Source: Burhinus oedicnemus (Eukaryota > Chordata > Aves > Charadriiformes > Burhinidae). From it: 64,000 nucleotides of DNA. The position numbers and the translations under genes are program-made. Below, in pieces: positions 51,406-63,006 of this stretch. Numbering within the stretch: the stretch's first letter is position 1; each line of letters begins with the position of its first letter. The stretch is from positions 824,349 through 888,348 of the forward strand of contig VFFE01006710.1 of assembly GCA_008921705.1 (NCBI GenBank), given 5' to 3'. Under the pieces are notes generated by a model that worked only from the letters and a program-made list of their open reading frames with translations, ran no database searches and was not told the DNA's origin.

Positions 51406-51530
51406 TGATCAAATTACACTTTCCCTCTGGTGGGGAAAGCAATAGATCCATCCCATCAAGCAAATAACAGTTAAGCAAATGATGAGACTGATATTTGCTT
51501 TTCCTACCAGTGTTTTAAATGTCACTGTTC

Positions 51531-51543
51531 TTTTTTTTTTTTT
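51531..51543. repeat. T13 homopolymer
   Basis: Thirteen T in a row. It gives the lysine run seen in the overlapping minus-strand open frame. Confidence 0.85.
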
Positions 51544-52429
51544 CTCACGTATTAACCCAGAAATGCTGATGCACCAGCATGTCTCATTGTGACAGCAAAA
51601 GATATTTCTCTTTGCTGAAGTGAATTCAGAAGAAAACAAATCCTGAGGGCAGCTCATATTGACTGTAGAGAAAAGCACGGTCTGAGGTGGCTGTTGGAGG
51701 CTGCCCGTGGCAATTTGTGGGTTTCTGGGCAGACAGGCAGAGCTGATGAGAGCACCTGAGTTGCTGGTAGGAACAGGCAGTGACAGCTGAATCTGGTTAT
51801 TCTCAGGGAAGAAAAGAGAAGAAATTAGGGAAGTGAAAATACAAGGAAGGCACACTATTACTATTTAAAACAAATACCCTGTGGCCACAGCATGAAGCAG
51901 GCCACTGCTGACCAGTATATTAATGCAAAATAATCATGGCTGAGACTCAAGGTAGAGGTAACCCAGATGAGGTGCAACAGTAAATACAAGCTCCAGAACA
52001 CTCAGATTTTTTTGATTAGCAAAGGCAGATTTCTTCCCATTCCCTGCTTGGCAGAGGGTAGATCAATCCTTTTAATTCAGGAGAAACTATATTTCCCTTA
52101 CACCCTAGAATTCAAGTCTTCTTGGCCTTGACTGATAAAACAGGTTTCATTGTAGGTTAAAACATACATTGCATGTCTAATGTATAATACCATTCACTCA
52201 AGTGAATTCATACTCCGGTTCATTAATATCCAATGAAAATACTGGGAGGAGAGGGAGAAGTACTGGTAAAAAAAGGTCTGCAAATACTGTCACATTTCTG
52301 ACACTTTTCTTGGGCCTGCTCTTTATCTAACAGAAGGCAAGATGAACTGGCTAGAAAGATGTCCCTAAAACAACATGAAAATCACCCCTGGAAAACGTCT
52401 GAACTAATTTAATGGTAGGAATGAAATGA

Positions 52430-52960
52430 GCTCAAGGTCCCAGAGCATCTGCTGTTCTGGAGGAGATGCAGAGGTGGCTGCAGGAGCAGCGGTGATATTA
52501 CCGCACACTCCTCGACAAGGAATTTAATTGTCCCACACAGCCTCAGTAATTGCCCCAGTGTGGAGCAGTGCCACAAAGGCAGCGGTCAAGAATGAGCAGG
52601 GAAGGAGCCTGAAATCTCACAGTGCGAGGGGAATTTATTGGCACTGCCAAAACTGAAAATTCAAAGTGAGCTCCTGTCAGGTTGATTGAGGAGTTGAAAG
52701 GAAAACAAGTCACAGCCCCCCAAGGTGTCAGGCATTTCGCAAGCCTCCACTGCACAGGTGTCAGCTCTGGGGTGGTGTTTGCCCGTCACCTGCCTGTGAT
52801 TTTGCAAGCCACCGAGGGCTCTGCAGCACTCAAAGGGTCGGTCAAGCATACCGAGGGCTGCAAATCCACCTGTGCGGAGATGGTGCCTCTTGCTTGAGCT
52901 GGCACGAGGGGCAGGCTGCTTGGAAATTAGGCATCTCGCAGAGAGAGATGAGCAGCAGGG
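52430..52960. other. GC- and CpG-richer patch, no gene assigned
   Basis: This stretch has visibly more G+C and more CpG than the flanking AT-rich DNA. It includes a locally repeated ACCGAGGGCT (two copies about 40 bp apart, near 52.81 and 52.85 kb). A 126-codon minus frame (53041-52661), a 70-codon minus frame and a 71-codon plus frame overlap, which is what raised G+C alone would produce. It could be a regulatory element, a weak CpG-island remnant or an unrecognised exon. Confidence 0.35.
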
Positions 52961-55900
52961 TTGATCACCCCAGAGCTTGATGTATTTGTTTTTGGTAGCC
53001 CTGGGATGTTCTTGATTACTGTATTTATAATGGTGCAGCACATAGCTTCACACCTGGGAATGGAGCTGTGTTTTGCCTTGTGTGTAAATGCAAGGTAAGG
53101 AGGGATTGTCATCTAAAAATGACCTCAACCCTGAAAACTTTCTAATTCCAACAATATCTATAGGATACTGAGGAGCTGTGAATTATAAGAATGCCATGGG
53201 ATGGTTTGGTTGTTCATTTTAGACAATAGGCTCAACTTTGATAAGGAGAGTCGACAGGTATGAAAACTCTTACTAGGAGGCATTTATAGAAAAAGTTCAT
53301 TCTGGTTACAAATGGACAACCTTATTCAGGTCAAGGATCCTGCTGGTGCTCCAGGGGCTGGATCTAGCTGAAGAATATTTGTGTCTGGTTCCAAAGTACT
53401 CTCACCGTTGTTTATAGTCTTTATGCACATGAAGTCATCTAGCTTCACATACGTCTATCAAGCCACCACCACACCCAAATGGCTCTAGGTGAAGCCCAGC
53501 AAGTCCATGTGTATGTCCTGCTTGACTGATAGAGAGTTATGTGTGCATAGTGACCACGGCACTGGAAATTGTCCCTTATCTTGTGTCTAGGTGGTATTGA
53601 AACACCACAAAATATAAGGTTCATGTATAGGTGCTAGTGATGCAGAACATTTTATTGCTTGTGCTTGAAATGTAAAGGCGGTTGGTGGTTGGTTTTAAAG
53701 CACCGATATTTTAATAGGATCTTAACTTAAAGCAAAATGTTATTTCTGATAGAGACTTTGATTATTCCTTATGATTCATTTCCAGAGTTTAGAAGCTGAA
53801 TTTTTAAATATAAACCTTATCATGTTTCCATGTGATTGTTGTTTGGCCATGGCCTCTGGGTGGAAAACTGGTTTCCTTACTCAGAAGATGGGATCTGGGG
53901 AAGGGAGCAAAGTCTGATGCCTGTGTACTGGATTTGCATCATCAGAAGAAGCCAATGCAGTTCATAGTTTGAGCATAGATCTGTCTGCCCTTCAACAGAG
54001 ATAAATAACAGGTAAACATGAAGGAATCCTAATTTTAAAACAAAAAGATATAGCGGGTATTAGAGAGGCAGTCAACAGTCCTTAGCATTTGAATGCTTGT
54101 AGCTCAACTCAGGAAGCATAAATTAAGGAGCTCTCTTTGGTGTGAAGTAGCAAGCCTTCAGAAAGCCTTAAGGATAAATTAATTTTCTTCACTATGAGCC
54201 AAAAAAAAGGGTTGTAAGCGTAAGAGCTGGGAGAGTCTACCTCCAGTAAGCTTTCTGGTGCTTGAGATTGCAGAATGTGCAGTTGCTAGAGGGAAGTGGA
54301 TGGGAGTTTCATAAATAATAAATTGCTGTAATCCCATGAGGTCATCATAAAAATATGCATAAGAATAATAGAAAGAATATAATGGGTCACAACCTCAATA
54401 GATTCCAGAGCTGATAACAAACAGTGAGCTTGATAAAAGTGTATTACAGAAATCTTAGTCAGAGACATCATCAAAATTATATTATACAAAATTATTACTT
54501 TGGGAAAGAGACAAATGTTATTACCAAAAAGTTCAAAATAAGTATGTGCAGGAAACTGTAATTTGTGCAGAAAAGGACTAAATCAACATCATTTAGCCCT
54601 TTCAATTTAGAAAGAGCCAGGGCCTCCAAAATTTGTCTCACACAGAAACATTATTGTAGACTAAACATTGTTACTGATGTTCTTCAGGCAATAGTGACTA
54701 GGTTTAGTTATTATATTTCCCCTTAAAAAAAAAGCTAGATTTGAGTTCTATAAAATACCTGATAGATGAACACCTGGAGGCAAACACTAAAAGTATGAAG
54801 ATCCAGAATAACACCTGGCTTGCCAGAAGAATAAGAAGATGGATTATTTTGAGTACTCCATTGATCTAAAGAAGCATCATCAATAATATAAAGATCATTT
54901 GAATGTCTGATACAGACTAAAGGAAAATGGGTTGACATACACCTTCAGGGGTATATACGGCGTCTGAATGCCAAAACTAATATGAAGCGTGATTGAAATG
55001 TACCACGTAAGCTGTAAACTGGAAATATCATATACAGTGTGACAATTTCTTTCCAATTACTTTTGGTAAAAGTGGATATTGAGGTCTTTAAAAGAACAGA
55101 AGTACCTCCACTGGCAGAAAGCTGCTTTGAGAAAGAGATAAGTTAATGATGCTGTTGATAGCTAGAAGTAGCGAGTGTTAAGCAGCTTCATAGGTTGGTG
55201 GTTTAAGCTCCAACTCAAAAAAATGCCCCTTTCATTTAAGGCTTAGAGATATTCCCACTGGAAGTAATGGGGTTGTTCATGCTGGATCAGAGACCTAGTG
55301 CATAGCAGGTTTGAAGCAAAGCCACTGAGTGGTTACAGGGAAATCTGAGACCATCTGACAGTCCAACATATAATGTGTGGTTGTCAAAACAATGTCTTGT
55401 AATACAATAGGGATCTCCAATACTGAGGGAATAGTGTAAATATGGTGCTATTATTACATCGAGGTGCAAATGCTTGGCTTTGGAGAAGGACTCTATGGTG
55501 CCAGGCTTGATATAAGTATATAAAGCTAATTTCTGTTTCTACATCAGCTGAGCTTTAGATAGGATAGCTGGGATCACCAGAGCAGTCCAGCTGCCACGGC
55601 TTGGAGATCCCAACATGTTAATAGAGCTGAAATCGAGAAGTACCCCTAAGCTCTTACTAGAAGGCTGCTGGCTTTGAGTTCAGGTGTGTTTGTTTTGTCC
55701 TGGAGCTTGGTCCACACCTGGCTTCAGAGGACACATCACCTGGCTTCAAAGGACAGGCAAGCTCCTGGTCCACCTGCTCATGATTGTCAGACAAATGCTA
55801 CAGAACAGCAAGAAAAACACGTTGCAAAGAGCTTAGCTCCCTTTAGTCTTGCTTCTGAGAGGTTTTTGGTTGAATCTCTGCCTCTTTGGAAGCCCTACTG

Positions 55901-58900
55901 AAATCAAGGTGGTTTTGCCTCTTGGCCATTTTTCCTGTGGGATTGAAGGCCAGTTTAAAGGTGAGAGGAAACTGCATGGTGGAAAGAGGGAGGTCTAACA
56001 AATACGTCATTGTGTAGTGTGCCTAGGTAGTTTTAAGTCAATGGATTTGATCTTTTAAAACAAACTACAGAGAATAAATAAGCAAAAAAATACACTTGGT
56101 TAACTGCAGTTTCCACCAGTGTGCTACCTAGCTGTTTTCAGCAATACCCACTAGGCAACATGGTAGAAATAGGTCGGTGTATACATATTTTCTCTCCTCT
56201 ATTAGCATTGTAGCAAATTCTATGCTTCGTATGCCCCCAGTTTCAAGAGCTACTTTCCTGGCTACTCCAGCCTTTCTGCTCTGCCTCTGGTAGTTTGGGA
56301 TCTATTGTCCAGCAAAGATGGCCTCAGATGAATGTAGACTATCACTGGAGAAAACAAAACTGCCGCCGCTGCAGGCTGGGGAAAAGAGGATGTCAGATGG
56401 GAAGCGAACATCAAGGGTGAGGAGGAGAGACAGAAGAAAAGGGGGGTTTCTGCTTGTATTGGCATGTGGCAGGCAGCTCGCATGCTTGTGTGGTATTAAC
56501 TTCCTTCTCCTTAGAGCGCGGAAGCCTCTGGCATCCTGACCTTCGCAAATACAAACAGATGTCCCCAGGCAGACCCAGCCCACTGCTGCTCCCTACAGCA
56601 TCAACATCTTTTACACACAGGGTTCTTTATCACAAATGGTCTTTTTATCATTTACGTATTTCAATTATCTTAAATTCTCTTCCATGCCCTCCCTCCCCCT
56701 TCGACTTGGTCTTAGAGGAAGAGAGAGGATTGATTTAATGCACTCATCTATTGAGCTTGGTGCTATAGACAACCACCAAAAGGCCAAGTTTTGCAGATTT
56801 TGTTTACAGCTTTGGAGTAGTTGGAGTGATATGCCAAAGCACGGGGCATCCAGCAGCTGCCTTGGAAATGAATGGTAGCTGTTCTGGTGCTTCTGGCTTT
56901 TGGAAAGCAAAGCATTTATTCAGGTAGTCACGTATGAATTTAGGAAGTGTAACTGTTGGCTCCAGTTTCTGAAATGGTTGGCCCAAATTCCCCAAACCAA
57001 TACAAGTATGACAGTGTACAGCCATACTAACAGCATTGAGGAAAAATAGTCAATTATTGCATCAGTAGCAGAAAGGGAATTTAAAAGCCCTAAGCTATTT
57101 AGAAGCCTTAGTCAAAAATGAAACTGGAATTTTAGTGCCTCAATCAAATAGGAAACTCGTAAGGATCAGGATCTTTGGAAAACGTTACCCAGTAATCTCT
57201 GTGTTAGTAAAAAGTCTTACTAGTTTTCTAACACTGTATGTCAAGAAAAATATTAAAATGCTTGTCAGGCTCCTTCAACAAATAGTTTCCTAACCTACAG
57301 GTGTATTTGACTGATGGCTACCAGCTCTAACTTGGAGAACAGGAGCCAAATCACAGAGAATTTCTTCTGGCAAGTGGTAGTCACCTGAAAATGTTGTTTG
57401 CAGGAATCCCAAACCATAATCTAAATTTGGCTCAAATTCACAAATCCTTTTAGCTGTTAGAAAAGATCCCCATTTTTCTAGAAAAGTCTATTTTTTTTCC
57501 TCCAAGAACCATAAATAAATAAAACACAGACATCTCTCTCTGTTTTACTCCCTTGTCAAGAGAAAGAGGAAGAGAGTAATGAGGAACTGAGTTTCCTTAT
57601 GAGGTCTCTCGAGGACTGTGAGACCACACTTCTTCAGGTTCCAGGAATGATCTTTGGAAGCTGCAATGGTCTGAAAACAAGACATTCTTCTTTCCAAGCT
57701 TTTAAGGGAAAAGAGCAGGCATTGACTGAGGGGGAAATGGGAGAGGTGGTAATCCTGTTGAGTAATCCAGCGATACACCCTTTCCTCACAGTTCCTTCCT
57801 ACTTGGGTGAGATAAGTAACACTGGAAGTTAGTGGCTAAGACCAACAAAATAGGGTGGTGTCTTTATCTGAAAGAGGTGGGTGTCCCCATCTTGAGATTA
57901 ATTAATGTTTAATCTGTTTGGAACATTTGTATATTTTGTCTCAGCATGTTCCCAAGCATATTTGTGGATCTTTTGGAGCTTAGAAGCAAAGTCATTTCCA
58001 CAGCCAGTTGGCTGGCAGTCTCCTCTGGAGAGGAGCAGTCAGACGGTCACTCATGGCACTCTCATGGGTCTTTTTCTAGTGAGCAGAGAACTGGAAATAT
58101 TTTTTTTTAAAGTGCGTTCCTAAACAGTAGCATACAGCTTTGTATGTCCTTCTTATCGACGTGGTATAGCGGCTTTTCTGTTTTGACAGTAGAGATTTCA
58201 TTTGCATAGACTTTAAACACAATTATGGTGTTTGGTACCTATTGTTTAATACATGCAAAGATCAATATTCTTGCTGTTGGTGATATCACAGTGTTTCTGC
58301 TTCCCTTTCAGTTTAATGCTTAAGTATGAGAAGAAAGGGGAACTACTCCAGCCTGACTGTGCATCTTTGTACCACAAAAGCTGAAAGTGCCCTTTTCCCC
58401 CCACAATCTATTACTTTGGATTGTTTTCCAAGTTGACATAATCAGGTCTTTGTCATTTATTCTCTTCTACATGTATGACCTGGTGGAAAAATCTAAAAAT
58501 CTTGGTGTAGTGCTAGATTTTGCTATGCTGTCTTTTGTTGAGTAATACTTTTAAGCAAATATTTTTTCCAACGGTTTTTGATTTGTGGGTACCTAACTTT
58601 CTTCCAGGAAAGGTTTAGTACTTTCTTGTACATGGATTACTCTAGTACAAGCTTGAATGCGCTTTCTCTAGGGACCTTGCACAAGACTTCTTAGAAATAG
58701 CCCACAGGCTAGTTCCCAAAGGCCCACAGAGGAGAGATTGAAAATCACTTTATTAACAGTACCTCATTTTGTGTGGAGCACAATGTGAATGCAGAGAGAA
58801 GGGTTTGGTCATTAATATACATTAATATCCAAGAAAACTAGTATTTTATAGTTTCTGTACACTGGAAAAGACTTAATTCAGCTCATACTGCTTACATAAT

Positions 58901-60737
58901 TAGAATGAATAAGAAAGGGGGACCACTCAGGAATAAGGAAAGGCGGGTTTAGTCTAGTCAAGGTTAATCAGTGTTCTTATATATGGAACTGAAAGGATTT
59001 TTACTCTTTTATTAAACAGCTTTGAAAAATTAACATTTAATTTGCTGCAGGCTGCAAGGAGGTAATATTAATAGTGATAGAAAATAGCAGATTTTTAATC
59101 TTGCCATTAGTATTTTTCAATAGAAGAGGAAAATCTTGTGCTGGACACAAGTAATTTCCCTTAAAACTTAGTGTCATTCCTGACAAACAGAGATACTCAC
59201 TGAAAAGTTGTTTTATTATACATGTTATGAAGTCCTGTAAGAGTCATTAAGAACATTCTCATTAATACAGCTCGCTCTGCTTTTACTTCAAGAGAATTGC
59301 TGTTAGAGCTGACTGGAAACCAGGAAAAGCAGATACTCACAAAAATGTTTTTCTCTTTTGGCATAGGTTTGGGAAATTCCCTAAGGGTTCTAATGAAATC
59401 TGTGAGTAATAAGTAGTCCATCACTGGTAAATGTGGTGGAGTGAATAATAAATGGTCAGTTTTCCATCATCCGCCAGATCTTTGAAAGACCAGACTTATT
59501 CAGTCACTGTGATTATGTTGTGATTGTACATGTCATGAAACCCCACTTAGGACTGCAAAATTTCATGATACCTAAGCTAGCGCTGAATCTGGCCTCTTCT
59601 TGTTGTGGAATGGCTGTTGCAAAATCGCTCTCTCCCAAGCAGTTTTTGAACTTCAAGTGATAATGCGGTTGATGGTTAATGTCGCATACCTCCATAAGCA
59701 GATGGACTGAAAGAATTTTAATAACTCTCTGGATCTAAATGATCATTCCTTCCACATTCTTTGTGGCTTCATAGTGTTTATGATAATTCTTGCTCGGGAT
59801 CCAATCTGTACAGTTTATCCAGCTGTGCCTTTGATGTCTGTACTGTGGTCTCAAGGGAGAGAAGTCGTGAACGAGCGGTTAGTGAGCGACACCCAAGGGG
59901 TTATGACATCTTTAACATAAACTCATCAGCCTAAGGTTTTTCCTCTGAAATAGATTAAGCAATTTATTTAGCTATAAAAACCAGAAAACTAGTTAAGTGA
60001 ATTTTACTGGGGAATCAATAAAGTAATAATTGTGTGGTAATATAACTGGGGCTGAGGTAACCAGCTTTGGTCTTCTTTTCTTTGTTAATCTATTCCCCCT
60101 ATCCTTTTTATCCCAGTATTTTTTGAACAGCCACAAGTTATTCTGACGAGGATTGAAAAAGCATATTGAGAAATCTTTGAGCACATTAACTTTTGTACTG
60201 TGAAATCTTTCTTTCTTGCCTTTGCAATAGATGCAAAAAGAAACCCATCCAGAATTCATTAACTAAAATTTTATCTCAAATTCATATTTTTGTATTCTGT
60301 TAAATTTTCTCCATTTATATTTCATAGAATGGCTTCCTAATCCTATCTGAGACATGCCTGTAAGCTAAAGATAAATATGTAAAACTTACCTTTGAATTGA
60401 ATGGTGTCTAACTATTGCTGCCTTTAAAAAAATAATAGAAAGCCCCTTGACATTATCCTCGGCAGTGCTTCAGAATTTGCACTTAGGCTGCAATTATTAC
60501 AGTTGCATAGGAAGTTTTTCCTTCTGGTAATTAGAAACAAATTAATTTAAAAGCAACTTCATATGTTAGGCTGTTATAAATAATAAGAGATGATAAATTA
60601 TTAGAACAAAGCAGACCTTCATACACCAGTTATTTCATGCTTACACTTTAGGGTAGATTAGCTAGATTCAGCGATGTGCACATTTAAGACCTTAAATAGT
60701 TTTCAAAAGTCTTTTTCTCTAAAAAATTGTGGACATG

Positions 60738-60750
60738 CCCCCCCCCCCCC
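60738..60750. repeat. C13 homopolymer
   Basis: Thirteen C in a row. Its exact length is uncertain in most sequencing methods. Confidence 0.85.
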
Positions 60751-60854
60751 ATCAGTTATGTGCTCTAAGTTATTTTTCATAGAAGTGTGGTCTCTTTCCA
60801 GCATTAAAAAAATGCCAGATCATATTGTATTATTAATGTATTTGCATTTAGGAA

Positions 60855-60878
60855 TTCTGTTCATGTGTGTGAACAGAA
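60855..60878. repeat. Short perfect hairpin
   Basis: TTCTGTTCA (60855-60863) and TGAACAGAA (60870-60878) are exact reverse complements around a TGTGTG loop. The half-sites resemble steroid-receptor half-sites but are turned outwards, unlike the inward-facing canonical element, so no receptor site is claimed. Confidence 0.75.
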
Positions 60879-62067
60879 CACACACATCTGAACTATAGGA
60901 AAGTTAAAAAGGGCGGCACTGAAGGTCTTTTTAAAGATAAATTTCCTTCCTTTTTCTGCATTCTTAAATGTCTCCAGGAATCAAGTCTGTAGTCAGCAGG
61001 AATGAGACTGAAATTGTACGTTGAATAATAAAAATGACCACAGTAGTAGTAACAAGAATTGGAGTAAGCCCACGCCCTTTGTGAAAAGTAAGTTAGCTGG
61101 CAGTATCCAGGAGGACCAAGTAGACGGTGGTACACATGAGTACTGGGCTAGTATTTCTGAGTGGATCTGCTTATTTTGAGAGTGGTTGGTGCCTCACACC
61201 AAGCTAGTTTTGGGCCGTAGAAATTTAATAAGGGGAAAACAAAAGACAAAAAGTGGGCATCCTGAAGAAACTGGTCATATAGGAAATATTAGAGCTGGTT
61301 GGAGAAAGTGGATGTATTTTTCCATCAAAAATGTCAATGATAATGATCTGTAGCTTTAACTTGTTCTATGGAGAATTCCAATTTACTGTCAGAAAATTTA
61401 AAAAGCAACCAACCAACGAACCAAAAAAGAACCCCAAATGCAAGCACAACCACCATCAAAACTCTGAATAACTTTTATGAAACTGAAATATTTCAGCTAA
61501 AAAAAGAATATCTGTCTTTAGAAAAGTTGCTTTATTGTTTTGTTGGTGGCTGTAGCTTTCAGTTCCTTGCACTTTTCTCCCTTGCTGGTGTCTGTAGACT
61601 ACATCTGAGTGGCTTTTGGGAGCGGAGGCAGTTGTTTGGTGGGGTCATTTCAGGATCTCAGGAGTCTCTATCAGAACTTCCTTAGCTCTTGGCTGGAGGT
61701 GGTCCTCGTGGTATAGCAAATCAGTGAGGGACCCGGACTGAATGAGCTTATTAGAAAAGATCAAGAAACACGCAGCTCTGACATGTTATTTTGGTATATA
61801 TTGGGAGACATTTTTCATTTTCCAGCATTTGGGTAAGTCCTTGCCCCTGGAAGCTTGCATGGCATATCTCTGACTGTTAAGACAGGGAGTTCGGGTAATA
61901 TCACCTTGACTATTTAGCTCTCTGTATGTGAAAGAGAAGCTTGTTTACACAAGGCCAAACAGCAGCATAATAACCTATATGACAGCTAAAGTAGCAGGAG
62001 ATTTAACCTGGCTCTTGTATTTCTTTCTTGCCTGAAAGTGCAAGGCGCTTCCCAAGGCCAAATCTCC

Positions 62068-62084
62068 ATTTATTTATTTATTTA
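62068..62084. repeat. ATTT microsatellite (4 units)
   Basis: Four perfect ATTT units followed by an A. It is short and interrupts a 93-codon plus frame (giving an IYLFIYR-like stretch), which is not considered real. Confidence 0.85.
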
Positions 62085-62907
62085 CAGATCTTTGTTTTCC
62101 TTCGAAGAAAAGCAGAGAGGAGGTGGAAGCAGTTTTGCACAGCTCAAAGCGAGGAAGCAAACCTCAGACCCAGCAAATTACAGCACCAAAGTTAGCAAGT
62201 TGCCAGCTGGAACATTTCAACGGAGCATGCTCTGGGGGCAATGCTGGCCACCTAATGTGCCAAGACCCCCTGTGTATGTAAATACTTCAGGGCTCATTTC
62301 TGCATGCATTTGTCCTTGAAAAGGGGAGCAGCTTGTGTGTAGCTTCATCAGCTCTCAAAGCTATGGCTGGATCCAAGAGTCTAACGTGTCTGTTGTTCAG
62401 ATATCCTGAAAGGACTTCATTTCCCTGAAGGTGGAAGCTTTCTGTCCTGCATGTCAGTAGTGCGTAGAAGTGCCACCGCAGACAAGTGTTGCTGTGACCC
62501 GTTTTATGAGCGCAAGATGCTCCACATCCTTGGTGGAATAAACAAGGCAGAGGAGCCTCCTCAGAGGTGTGGTCCCCTGGGAGCTGGCTGCCTAGCTGTG
62601 ATTGTACACATCCAGCCAGCTCGGACATCTGAATGTAAAATTCCACACTTGGGGATGTCACGTGGATTTTGCGCTCTTCTCTGGGGAATTCCAGGTCTAT
62701 AAAACAACGAATGGATTATACACTACTCATCCATATACATAGTTTTTTATCTGTGACAGGTGTGATTTTTGATAATATCCCCCATTCAGTATGTCCTCCA
62801 ATTATAATTTAGTGCCAGGTTACTAATCTCTGTTTGATTTAACTGTTTCGGAACCCACTATGTGAAAAATTGGCAGCAGAGCACAACAGCGACGAGGACC
62901 ATGCTCA

Positions 62908-63006
62908 TGGATCAGGCACAAGGCTGGGAGTTAGGAGGTTGTACGTAGCTCTGCTGAAGTTTTTGGGCCTGATTCTTCCCTTTTTTCATATGAGTGTAAA
63001 TCTGCT
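62908..63006 (+). repeat. Ancient amniote repeat relic
   Basis: AAGGCTGGGAGTTAGGAGG and GTAGCTCTGCTGA are followed by GGGCCTGATTCTTCCC and ATGAGTGTAAATCTGC. The first part resembles the forward L3/MIR-type tract (CTGGGAGTCAGGAG, then AGCTCTGC). The second resembles the GGGCCTGATTCT...CAGTGTAAATC sequence that is widespread in sauropsid genomes. The two adjacent matches support an old insertion whose family I cannot name with certainty. Confidence 0.45.

Larger units (their letters stand above)
49693..62907. other. Unique non-coding sequence, no gene seen
   Basis: No supported gene. It includes the longest open frame outside the CR1 (51409-51855 minus, 148 codons). That frame crosses a T13 tract giving a Lys run, contains scattered hydrophobic residues without a clear fold, and resembles no family known to me. 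Homopolymers, a relatively CpG-rich patch and a hairpin are listed separately. Confidence 0.6.

Noticed and set aside
51409..51855. 148-codon open frame on the minus strand, the longest outside the CR1
   Set aside because: It crosses a T13 tract (Lys run), shows no domain or family resemblance, and one frame of this size is near chance for 64 kb read in six frames.
55235..55280. CCCACTGGAAGTAATGGGGTTG then CATGCTGGATCAGAG, resembling the self-complementary sauropsid repeat
   Set aside because: A short partial match without the GATCCAAAG block in order. Suggestive only.
60326..60350. TTCATAGAATGGCTT, another CR1-tail-like phrase
   Set aside because: Only the first dozen bases match and the conserved GGTTGGAAGGGACC part is missing.
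60855..60878. Steroid-receptor response element
   Set aside because: The half-sites face outwards and are spaced by six bases, which is not the canonical inward-facing three-base arrangement.
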